DNA of 64,000 nt from assembly GCA_944320675.1 (NCBI GenBank), contig CALUIJ010000147.1, positions 62,001 to 126,000 on the forward strand. Reading direction: 5' to 3'. Each line of letters starts with the position of its first letter. Position 1 is the first letter of the stretch. The notes under the pieces are model-generated. The model was not told the origin of the DNA. It was given only the letters and a program-made list of their open reading frames with translations, and searched no databases. Origin of the DNA: an uncultured Prevotella sp. (GTDB lineage Bacteria > Bacteroidota > Bacteroidia > Bacteroidales > Bacteroidaceae). The position numbers and the translations under genes are program-made. This document shows positions 56,980 through 64,000 of this stretch, piece after piece.

Positions 56980-58194
56980 TTACGGTATCAACAACGAACT
57001 GTCTCCATAACTCAAAAAACGGAAATCATTGGCGATGGCGTAATCATATATCTTGCGCCAGTCACCATTGACGAATGCACTGACAAGCAACAACAACGTG
57101 CTCTGAGGCTGATGGAAATTAGTGACAAGCATCTTAACTATTTTATACTTATATCCGGGAGCGATTATTATTTGCGTACTGCCATGAAACGTGTTAATGC
57201 CGTTTCTGTCCAAATAGTCTACAACGTTCCGTAATGCCTTGACCGGCGTAAGCTCCGGACATGTGTCATAAGGCTCCCATTGGTCAATATGGAGTTGTTC
57301 TTCAGTAGCGTCGGGATTCTTTTCCAAACGTGCTCCTATATAATACAAGCTTTCAAGCGTACGCACACTTGTCGTACCAACCGCGATAGCGCAAGCGTCG
57401 TGTTCAATAAGCTTCACAAGAGTTTGCCGGCGTACGCTTATATATTCGGTATGCATGTCATGCCCTGAAATATCTACGCTCTTGACAGGCTTAAACGTTC
57501 CTGCGCCAACGTGCAATGTCAATTCTTCACGCTCTATTCCGTACTTGTCAATCGACCGTAACACTTCATCCGTAAAATGTAAGCCTGCCGTCGGTGCGGC
57601 CACGCTGCCTTTGACTTTTGAGTACACGGTTTGATAAGTAACCTTGTCACTTTCCTGTGTCTCCCTGTTAAGATATGGGGGTATCGGCAATTCACCGACA
57701 CTTTCAAGAATATCCGTAAATGTCGTTTCACCGTCGTCCCATGAAAAATCCACCCAATGGCTCGTACCTTGTTCGCGGCGGCGAGTAGCAGTCAGCGTAA
57801 CTTCACGTCCGTTAATATTAAACGTACGCCTCAAAGTACCTTCTTTCCACTTCTTCAAGTTGCCGATCATGCAAAACCACGAACACCCGCCCATTGTTTG
57901 GAACATCTGCTCATAATCTGACGGCATTGCAGGTTCAAGCAAGAAAACCTCAATCAATGCGCCTGTTTCTTTCCTAAAATGGATCCTTGCCTGAATGACA
58001 CGCGTATTGTTGAATATCATCAACGCACCTTTAGGCAAATACTTTGAGATATTGAAAAACTTGTCCTCAGAAACATGCCCTTTATCATAAACCAGCAGTT
58101 TGCTATGGTCACGTTGTCCAATTGGGAACTTCGCAATGCGCTCGTCAGGAAGTTCGTAATAGTAGTCTCTTATTCGAATATGCTTAGTGTCCAT
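56980..58194 (-). CDS. queA: S-adenosylmethionine:tRNA ribosyltransferase-isomerase
   Basis: QueA transfers and rearranges ribose from SAM onto preQ1 in tRNA to form epoxyqueuosine. This 404-residue protein starts MDTKHIRIRDYYYELPDERIA. It has MIFNNTRVIQARI near residue 55, SVAAPTAGLHFT near residue 208, LHVGAGTFKPV, and NTFHGSTQIIIAPGY and QPQSTLLLLVSAF near the end. The ATG at 58194 is preferred to an upstream TTG. It lies in a minus-strand run with the PAP2 phosphatase gene upstream and the DUF2027-Smr gene downstream. Confidence 0.95.
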   Translation of the reverse strand: MDTKHIRIRDYYYELPDERIAKFPIGQRDHSKLLVYDKGHVSEDKFFNISKYLPKGALMIFNNTRVIQARIHFRKETGALIEVFLLEPAMPSDYEQMFQTMGGCSWFCMIGNLKKWKEGTLRRTFNINGREVTLTATRRREQGTSHWVDFSWDDGETTFTDILESVGELPIPPYLNRETQESDKVTYQTVYSKVKGSVAAPTAGLHFTDEVLRSIDKYGIEREELTLHVGAGTFKPVKSVDISGHDMHTEYISVRRQTLVKLIEHDACAIAVGTTSVRTLESLYYIGARLEKNPDATEEQLHIDQWEPYDTCPELTPVKALRNVVDYLDRNGINTFHGSTQIIIAPGYKYKIVKMLVTNFHQPQSTLLLLVSAFVNGDWRKIYDYAIANDFRFLSYGDSSLLIP

Positions 58195-58212
58195 AAAAAC
58201 CAACAGAATACC

Positions 58213-58899
58213 TTAAAAAAACAACGCCATTATTACGGCGTACAACAAAGTCAATACTAAAACCAGCAAAACAATGTCTATGTCCATCTGATTGTAGCCG
58301 GTCGAGGTGTATTTAGAGGATATGTAATTAAAATCGGAATGCATACGGAAATAAGACTTGATGTAAATATAATACACGAAAGCGCCTACTAATCCGCCCC
58401 ACAACAACCCGACAAAAATGTCGCTGGGATAATGCACGCCGAGATACATACGAGTCCAACAGTTCAGCAACGACCACGAAATCATCGCAACGACAAATTT
58501 TGCGTTACGGACCAACAACGAGAAGAACACAGCTATACAAAACGTATTTGAAGCATGGGCGGAGAAAAAACCGTATTTTGTATCCCTTATCCCATTAACT
58601 ATGTCAATTGAATATTTAATGACCGGGTCATGCGACGGACGTAAACGACCGACCATCGGTTTGACAATATAATCAACAACGCCGTCGGAAATCAGCATGC
58701 ACAAGCATACGCAACCAACGACAAGCATTATCTGCTTCATCGTTTCGTTGTTTTTTATCACTATGTATAATAGAGAGAGGTACAGAGGTATCCATGTCAA
58801 CCCGGAAGTAAGGATTACCGCCAGGTTGTCAACGAACAAAGAGTCACTTCCATTAAAAAGATCAAGAATACTCCGGTCTATCTCTATCAATGTTTGCAT
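58213..58899 (-). CDS. PAP2 family phosphatase
   Basis: This 228-residue inner-membrane protein has about six membrane segments and the three PAP2 motifs: KPMVGRLRP near residue 80, SAHASNTF near residue 113 (Ser-x-His in place of PSGH) and RMYLGVHYPSD near residue 150. Such enzymes remove phosphate from undecaprenyl pyrophosphate, phosphatidylglycerol phosphate or lipid A. The Ala in SAHA instead of SGH is common in Bacteroidetes members. The exact lipid substrate is unknown. Its stop is 18 bp from the queA start. Confidence 0.88.
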   Translation of the reverse strand: MQTLIEIDRSILDLFNGSDSLFVDNLAVILTSGLTWIPLYLSLLYIVIKNNETMKQIMLVVGCVCLCMLISDGVVDYIVKPMVGRLRPSHDPVIKYSIDIVNGIRDTKYGFFSAHASNTFCIAVFFSLLVRNAKFVVAMISWSLLNCWTRMYLGVHYPSDIFVGLLWGGLVGAFVYYIYIKSYFRMHSDFNYISSKYTSTGYNQMDIDIVLLVLVLTLLYAVIMALFF

Positions 58900-58933
58900 T
58901 TAACCTACATTTATTATTTTTACGTACAGAGGC

Positions 58934-61510
58934 TTAAATGCGCTCCATTTGCGTAGTTTGCACCCAACCTTCACGTCCGTCCTCAAGTTTTATAAGCTTC
59001 CAGTCTTTCATCGTGTCGTCGATAATCTCGACCTTGGTACCTTCATGTATTATCGCGCCATATTCGCTGTTTGCCACAGGGGTTTTTCTTAATGACGCCG
59101 AAGGCGATATGACTATCGCGCCCGTATTGTGCGTCAAGATGCATTTCTGTTCGTAAGCGAAAATATTACTTAATATAAAAAGCACGACGAGCACGACGGC
59201 CCCGTAAAAACCGACCTTGCGTAGTAATACGTTGCGGCCAAACAGGTAACATAACACAAGTACCAAAGCCACGGCTATGCTCATTATCGCAGTTTTGGCC
59301 CAACCGTCGACACTTGTGAAATTAACCAACGACTTATACCATGTGACAAAAAACATCTCCGACTTTGGCGTTATCTTGTCAATGGTCTTAGAGCGGGCCA
59401 TCTGGAGATTAAACCTTATGTCATCATCGCCGGGAGACAACAACAAGGCACGCTCGTAGTTCAGCACCGCTTTCGTGATGTTGTCTGTCCTGTAATATGA
59501 GTTCCCGAGATTGAAATACAAGTCCGCGCTCGGGCCTTTCTTCAACAATTCTTCATAATCCCTTATGGCCTGCTGATAATTGCCTTTCTTATACTCGTCG
59601 TCGGCGTTCTTTTTTGTTATGGCGTTGGCCGATGCCGAAACGAATACGGTCATTACGGCAAGCATTAGAATACGCATACCTCCGGCCTTTTTCTTCTTCA
59701 TACCTCTCAAAACGTCTTCTATCTTTATTATAGCCGTCATCGCAGCCTCGAAAGTTTGGTTCATATTACCTTTAACGTCTCCAGGGGCGTAGCGGTTGAA
59801 CTCACACTCGTCAACGGCCCTGATGAACATGGATATTGTTTCTTCGTCTACGTTTTTAGTTGCCAGCCGTTCAGCTATGTTGTCCTTGGAGAGCTGCTCG
59901 ACAGGCATGTTCAACTTGTCGCCGACATATCCCCATAACGCCCTAAGTACTTCGTCGTAGAACTTATCATGATCGTTCTTTAGCATCAGCGTACTTGCGT
60001 ACTTCAACCGTTTCGTCGCTATGCGGTTAGCCTTCTTCACTTTAAGTTTCGTTATGTCCGCGTTGTCTATGGCCCGCTTGCGGAATACGATGAGCACTCC
60101 TGCGAAAACAACAAACAAAACAGACAAAGTAACCCAATAAGCTACTGAGCCGTAAAATATGTCATGAACATCTTGAACTTCATACCCGCCTTCCTTAATT
60201 GGATGAATATCCTTGTCCTTAAGGTCGCTGTAATCAACCGAAGCGTTCGAGTTTCCGTCACCTTTGGCTACATCCAGGTTGAACGACTGGGTTTTAATCG
60301 TTTTGTACGCATTGGCGTCAACATCGTAATATACGAACTCGATTGCCGGAATAACATACTTGCCTTGGTTGCGTGGAACGGCGAGGAAGTCGTATATCAT
60401 GTTCCCCTCTACGCCGTTGGTCGTAAGCTTTGTCTTATCGGTTACCTTCGCATCATACTTGTCGAAATCCGTCGGAAAGTTTACCACCGGTTGTTTTATC
60501 AGTTTTAAGTTGCCGGTACCTCCAACTACCACACGTATCGTTACCGGGTCGTTGGCTTTCACTTCGTTTTTGTTGATTTGTGCGCTGATGTTGAACTTGC
60601 CGACGCCGCCGGAGAAATTAGCCGGACGCTTCGGCAGAGGATCTACCTGTATGGTCATTCCCGGAGCCTTTATCGCACGCTTGACCTCTATATATCCCGA
60701 ACCGCCGTTGAAAAACGCCTCAAACGGATCAACATTCCTATTCTGCTGGATAACGGTGCCGTTGAACGTTATGCTCGGTATCTCAAGCTTGCCGGTCATC
60801 TGCGGATACATTACGTACTGGCTCCACGTAACGCACCGGTAAGGCCTGCCGTTGACACGCTCTAAATGGAACGATTTTTGCTGTGGCTGGGGTATTTCCT
60901 GGGTATGGAATCCCGTCAAGTCGGGCATCTTACCATCAAGCTGCGTCAAGTCGACAAGCGTATAAACCTTGTATGTCAACAATATCGGCTCCTGCTCGTG
61001 GACACGGCGTTTGTTAGCACTTACCTTTATGAACAGGTCGCGTCCGCTGACAGGTGTACCGGCATCGCGAAGGCGCGGCTGGTCGTCAGCGTCGTCGTGC
61101 ATCCGAGGCGCACCACCGTTGTTCTGACTTTCTCCAGAAACCTTCACCTTTACGGCTTTTGAGGCTATCCGCTTCCCATTCGCCACGACATTGGCCGGTG
61201 GAATGGTGAACGTTCCGCCCTTCGACGCGCACAGGATGAAAGTATAGGTCATCGACGAAGTGCTGCTCGTATGTCCGTTGACCATCTGGAAGCTTGACTG
61301 CGACGATGTGTACGGCCCTGTTATCACTTCCAACGCATCGGGAATACTGCCTATCCTGAAATCCTTGGCGTTTTGCGTATTAACCGTATATGTAAGCCTG
61401 AAGTTCTCGTTGACCGACACTTGCGACGGCGCGTTCACGACAAGCCTTTGGGCATCGGCAAACGCAACCCATGCAAGCATTAGAAATAAAAGAATAAAAT
61501 ATCTTTTCAT
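58934..61510 (-). CDS. BatD-BatE fusion protein
   Basis: Residues 1-611 are BatD: signal peptide (AFADAQ near residue 20), beta-rich extracytoplasmic domains and a membrane segment near 455-478. Residues 612-858 are BatE: MRILMLAVMT at 612, then SASANA (a former signal peptide), TPR motifs (YFNLGNSYYRT, NYERALLLSPGDDD), two membrane helices and a C-terminal SH3-like domain (KVEIID, EGWVQT). BatD and BatE are separate genes in the bat operon as described for Bacteroides fragilis. Here the join GMKKKKAGGMRIL keeps the BatE signal intact, pointing to a simple loss of the batD stop codon. Confidence 0.85.
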   Translation of the reverse strand: MKRYFILLFLMLAWVAFADAQRLVVNAPSQVSVNENFRLTYTVNTQNAKDFRIGSIPDALEVITGPYTSSQSSFQMVNGHTSSTSSMTYTFILCASKGGTFTIPPANVVANGKRIASKAVKVKVSGESQNNGGAPRMHDDADDQPRLRDAGTPVSGRDLFIKVSANKRRVHEQEPILLTYKVYTLVDLTQLDGKMPDLTGFHTQEIPQPQQKSFHLERVNGRPYRCVTWSQYVMYPQMTGKLEIPSITFNGTVIQQNRNVDPFEAFFNGGSGYIEVKRAIKAPGMTIQVDPLPKRPANFSGGVGKFNISAQINKNEVKANDPVTIRVVVGGTGNLKLIKQPVVNFPTDFDKYDAKVTDKTKLTTNGVEGNMIYDFLAVPRNQGKYVIPAIEFVYYDVDANAYKTIKTQSFNLDVAKGDGNSNASVDYSDLKDKDIHPIKEGGYEVQDVHDIFYGSVAYWVTLSVLFVVFAGVLIVFRKRAIDNADITKLKVKKANRIATKRLKYASTLMLKNDHDKFYDEVLRALWGYVGDKLNMPVEQLSKDNIAERLATKNVDEETISMFIRAVDECEFNRYAPGDVKGNMNQTFEAAMTAIIKIEDVLRGMKKKKAGGMRILMLAVMTVFVSASANAITKKNADDEYKKGNYQQAIRDYEELLKKGPSADLYFNLGNSYYRTDNITKAVLNYERALLLSPGDDDIRFNLQMARSKTIDKITPKSEMFFVTWYKSLVNFTSVDGWAKTAIMSIAVALVLVLCYLFGRNVLLRKVGFYGAVVLVVLFILSNIFAYEQKCILTHNTGAIVISPSASLRKTPVANSEYGAIIHEGTKVEIIDDTMKDWKLIKLEDGREGWVQTTQMERI

Positions 61511-61546
61511 ACTAAAAACACGTCAATGTAAGATTCTTAACCACGT

Positions 61547-62233
61547 CTACCAATTCTTGTCGCTGCTCTTGCGCGAACCGGGTTTCTGCATCGCCTTTTT
61601 CAACCGTTGTTGCGTAGCTTTTTCGTTTTGTATGGCTGCGTTTATCAGCTGCTCGGCGTTTTCCTTGCTCATCCTCTCATCCGGCTGCTGTTGCTTGTTT
61701 TCGCCCTTTTCCTTGTCGTTGTTCTTTTCCTTGTTGTCCTGCGACTTGTTGTTCTCGTTCTGCTTATTCTCGTTCTTGTTCCCACCGTTTCCACCTTTCT
61801 TCTGCAACCTCTTACAAAGGGCGAGGTTGTAGCGTGTCTGGTCGTCCTTAGGATTGTTGCGCAACGACTGTTCGTAAGCCTTTACCGCTTCGTCGTACAT
61901 CCTGTGGTTCTGGCATATCACGCCGATGTTATGGTAGACGCTTGCAAGGCGCAACTTGTTCTTCTCAAGTTTCGCGGCCCTTTCATATTGCGCTATTGCG
62001 GCCGAATCCTTGTTCTGCATCATAAGGGCGCATCCCAAGTTGTAAGCGGCCTGGGGGTTCGACGGATTCTTTGCCGCCGCCTTGCGGTATTGTATCTCAG
62101 CCTTGTCATACTGTTGCCTGTCAAACAGGCGGTTGCCTTCACGCACAAGCTGACGGTCGGTCTGCGCCCCGGCTGCTGCGGCGAAGCACAGGAGCAACAT
62201 TATCAAAATATGTCTTGCCATTGCTGATTCCAT
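61547..62233 (-). CDS. batC: BatC-like tetratricopeptide protein
   Basis: This 228-residue protein has a signal peptide (ILIMLLLCFAAAAGAQ) and TPR repeats (AEIQYRKAAAKNPSNPQAAYNLGCALM; VYHNIGVICQ; AVKAYEQSLRNNPKDDQTRYNLA, read in parts). A low-complexity Asn/Lys/Glu/Gln tail follows from residue 148. BatC proteins join the VWA proteins BatA and BatB, probably as a periplasmic assembly protein. The start may be the ATG at 62233 or the one at 62221. It lies between batB and the batD-batE fusion. Confidence 0.85.
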   Translation of the reverse strand: MESAMARHILIMLLLCFAAAAGAQTDRQLVREGNRLFDRQQYDKAEIQYRKAAAKNPSNPQAAYNLGCALMMQNKDSAAIAQYERAAKLEKNKLRLASVYHNIGVICQNHRMYDEAVKAYEQSLRNNPKDDQTRYNLALCKRLQKKGGNGGNKNENKQNENNKSQDNKEKNNDKEKGENKQQQPDERMSKENAEQLINAAIQNEKATQQRLKKAMQKPGSRKSSDKNW

Positions 62234-62245
62234 CTTGCAAAATTG

Positions 62246-63262
62246 TTATTTAAAGAGTCTGATCTTGCGAAGCAGCGGATTCCTGCTCTCGAGTATCAAT
62301 GTCTCGACGATAAGCACCAATATGAGCAATATGCCTACTGCCTGGAACTGCTCGTCATACTCACTGTAAACAACGCTCATTATGTCGCCTTTCTGCAACT
62401 TGGCAATCTCTCCGTCAAGTTGTTTCTGGGCTATGTTGGTGTTGTCGACGTGGATGTAAGCACCGCCGCCGGCCTTGGCCACCTCTTTGCACATGTCCTC
62501 GTTCAGGGCAGACATCACTTCCTGCCCGCTCCGGTCTTTCATGTATCCGCCGCCGTCGGCCGGCACAGGCGAACCTTTCGGCGAACCTACGCCGAGCACG
62601 AACACCCTCATGCCCTCTTTCCTGGCTTTCTTGGCCGCCGCCACGGCTTCGCCCTCATGGTCTTCACCGTCGGTTATCACGATTATCGCACGGCCTACCC
62701 TGTCCTGCTTAGTGAAGCTTCTCGAACTAAGCTCAATGGCTTCCCCTATATTGGTTCCCTGCGATGCTATGAGCGACGGCCCGATGTTCTGGAGAAACAT
62801 CTTGGCCGACACGTAGTCGCTCGTTATCGGAAGCTGGACAAAGGCATCGCCGGCAAACACGACGAGCCCCACCTTATCGTTAGTAAAATTGTCGACCAGG
62901 TTCTCTATCAGCATCTTGCTTTTGTCAAGGCGCGACGGTGCCACGTCTTCAGCCTTCATCGAATTGCTTATGTCAAGCGCCAGGATCACCTCTATGCCTT
63001 GGCGCTGCTCCTGGCTTATCTTAGTGCCCATCTGCGGACGAGCGAGCATCACGGCCAACAGGGCCACGGCGGCAGTCATGAGCCAAAACTTGGCCTCGAC
63101 CCTCGCTTTCGAGACGTCGGGCATAAGGCTTTTCAGCAACGCCGGGTCGCCGAACTTGCCGAGTTGGTGCTTGCGCTTGCGCAGCCCCCAAAGCCTTATC
63201 AGCACAAGAACCGGGACAAGAGCGAGCAGATACAAATATGCTGGGTCTTCAAATCTGAACAT
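62246..63262 (-). CDS. batB: BatB, von Willebrand factor A domain protein
   Basis: This 338-residue inner-membrane protein has two N-terminal membrane segments (9-26 and 58-75). A VWA domain follows from about residue 90, with the MIDAS metal site DISNSM at 97-102 and ITDGEDHEG near residue 195. A membrane helix near 315-330 ends it. The bat operon was named for aerotolerance in B. fragilis; the molecular role of BatB is not settled. It lies just after batA and is followed by batC. Confidence 0.92.
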   Translation of the reverse strand: MFRFEDPAYLYLLALVPVLVLIRLWGLRKRKHQLGKFGDPALLKSLMPDVSKARVEAKFWLMTAAVALLAVMLARPQMGTKISQEQRQGIEVILALDISNSMKAEDVAPSRLDKSKMLIENLVDNFTNDKVGLVVFAGDAFVQLPITSDYVSAKMFLQNIGPSLIASQGTNIGEAIELSSRSFTKQDRVGRAIIVITDGEDHEGEAVAAAKKARKEGMRVFVLGVGSPKGSPVPADGGGYMKDRSGQEVMSALNEDMCKEVAKAGGGAYIHVDNTNIAQKQLDGEIAKLQKGDIMSVVYSEYDEQFQAVGILLILVLIVETLILESRNPLLRKIRLFK

Positions 63263-63291
63263 ATTGCGTGCGTATATATTAATTCAAACGG

Positions 63292-64000
63292 TTAAGGTAT
63301 GCGGCGGAACACTACGAGCCTGAGCAGCACTTCAAGCAGCATTGAAACGAACGCCGCAAGGGCGAAAGGCTGGTAAGCGTCATACCGTTTCGAGAATTTC
63401 TTGACATCCATTTTCGTTTTCTCAAGCTTGTCAATGTCTTCGTAGATTTTCTTCAGCTCGGCCGTATTGGTAGCGCGGTAAAAGTGGCCGCCGGCAGTCG
63501 ATGCTATCTCGCCGAGCGTCTCAACGTCGACATCGGCGCGCAGGTTGACATACTGCGTAGTTCCGCCAACCTGCATCGGATAAGGCGCCATGGTCTTGCT
63601 GCCGATGGCTATGGTGTACACGCGTATGCCGAAGCTCTTGGCGATATTGGCGGCGGTCAGCGGCGATATGTCGCCCATGTTGTTACTGCCGTCGGTAAGG
63701 AGTATCACCACCTTGCTTTTCGTCTTGCTGTCCTTAAGGCGGCCCACGGCGTTGGCCAGCCCCATGCCAATAGCCGTGCCGTCTTCGATCAGTCCGCGCG
63801 CGGCAATGTCGGTCCTGACGTTCTGCAGGAGGCTGATGAGCGATGCGTGGTCGGTGGTCATCGGGCACTGTGTGAAAGCCTCGCCGGCGAAGATGGTAAG
63901 GCCGATGTTATCGTCGGGGCGGCCCGATATGAACTCGGAAGCCACGCTCTTGGCCGCCTCTATCCTGTTCGGCTTAAGGTCTTCGGCCAGCATGCTCGTC
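63292..64000 (-). CDS. batA: BatA, von Willebrand factor A domain protein (5' end outside the window)
   Basis: The frame continues past the window edge: the in-frame codons before the ATG at 63993 read Thr-Ser, giving TSMLAEDL, which fits the end of a MIDAS site (DxSTSM). Visible parts are the VWA core (FISGRPDDNIGLTIFAGEAF in segments, ILLTDGSNNMGD, IRVYTIAIGS) and a C-terminal membrane helix near MLLEVLLRLVVF. The protein pairs with BatB in the bat complex. About 235 residues are visible of an expected 330 or so. Confidence 0.9.
   Translation of the reverse strand, partial: TSMLAEDLKPNRIEAAKSVASEFISGRPDDNIGLTIFAGEAFTQCPMTTDHASLISLLQNVRTDIAARGLIEDGTAIGMGLANAVGRLKDSKTKSKVVILLTDGSNNMGDISPLTAANIAKSFGIRVYTIAIGSKTMAPYPMQVGGTTQYVNLRADVDVETLGEIASTAGGHFYRATNTAELKKIYEDIDKLEKTKMDVKKFSKRYDAYQPFALAAFVSMLLEVLLRLVVFRRIP

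Noticed and set aside
62243..63295. A 350-codon plus-strand frame antisense to batB
   Set aside because: It is a shadow of batB, which has a complete VWA domain and operon context. The antisense product is His/Arg-rich with no recognisable fold.

Overview
The window looks like chromosome of a Bacteroidales bacterium, probably Prevotella or a close relative. Three things suggest this. The batABC(D/E) von Willebrand factor operon and several Bacteroidetes-restricted families are present (DUF4494, DUF4301, DUF5686, DUF2027-Smr, GT2/DUF4922/SpoIID). Many genes are preceded by the Bacteroidetes promoter type, TTTG at -33 and TAnnTTTG at -7. Shine-Dalgarno sequences are mostly weak. No rRNA, tRNA, CRISPR array, prophage or complete insertion sequence was recognised. 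Genus and family calls come from reading the sequence only, not from a search.

Layout. 1-4.6 kb: a partial giant fusion protein (glycosyltransferase, HIT-like, SpoIID) followed by an AmpG-like transporter. 4.7-7.7 kb: convergent CDF and ZIP metal transporters and a WYL regulator. 7.8-9.1 kb: an accessory island made of a strong promoter, a highly folded RNA of about 290 nt, an unknown 88-residue protein and a GIY-YIG nuclease. 9.1-13.2 kb: DUF4494, YggS, a secreted alpha/beta hydrolase and an FAD oxidoreductase. 13.3-18.8 kb: UvrA, a LysM glucosaminidase, a thioesterase and a zinc alcohol dehydrogenase. 18.8-25.2 kb: the leucine operon leuA-leuC-leuD-leuA/cimA-like-leuB, on the minus strand. 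25.7-26.9 kb: FucO. 27.0-32.1 kb: a TPP-riboswitch-controlled thiamine operon (thiD-thiE fusion, thiC, a Thi4-type thiazole synthase, a TenI/ThiE-like protein). 32.3-40.4 kb: pyruvate kinase, DinB, a RecB-like helicase-nuclease and DUF5686. 40.4-41.5 kb: a gene-poor stretch with a gene remnant and repeats. 41.5-51.2 kb: Mfd, a lipoprotein, glutathione peroxidase, TrxB, a solute symporter and DUF4301. 51.5-58.9 kb: RelA-like synthetase, NadE, DUF2027-Smr, QueA and a PAP2 phosphatase. 58.9-64 kb: the bat operon, running off the window at BatA.

How the genes work together. The thiamine operon makes both halves of thiamine under one riboswitch and replaces the usual ThiG/ThiS/ThiF/ThiH thiazole route with a single Thi4 enzyme. 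That enzyme has His where the suicidal yeast enzyme has its sulfur-donating Cys. The peroxidase carries both cysteines of the thioredoxin-dependent type and sits directly upstream of thioredoxin reductase. The GT2/SpoIID and AmpG-like genes suggest peptidoglycan-fragment handling.

Five families of short dispersed repeats (roughly 25-170 bp, mostly palindromic) lie between or at the ends of genes. One family supplies stop codons, one encodes the linker that joins ThiD to ThiE, and one encodes the last residues of the symporter. These repeats, and the RNA plus GIY-YIG cassette near 8-9 kb, are the least explained features of the window.
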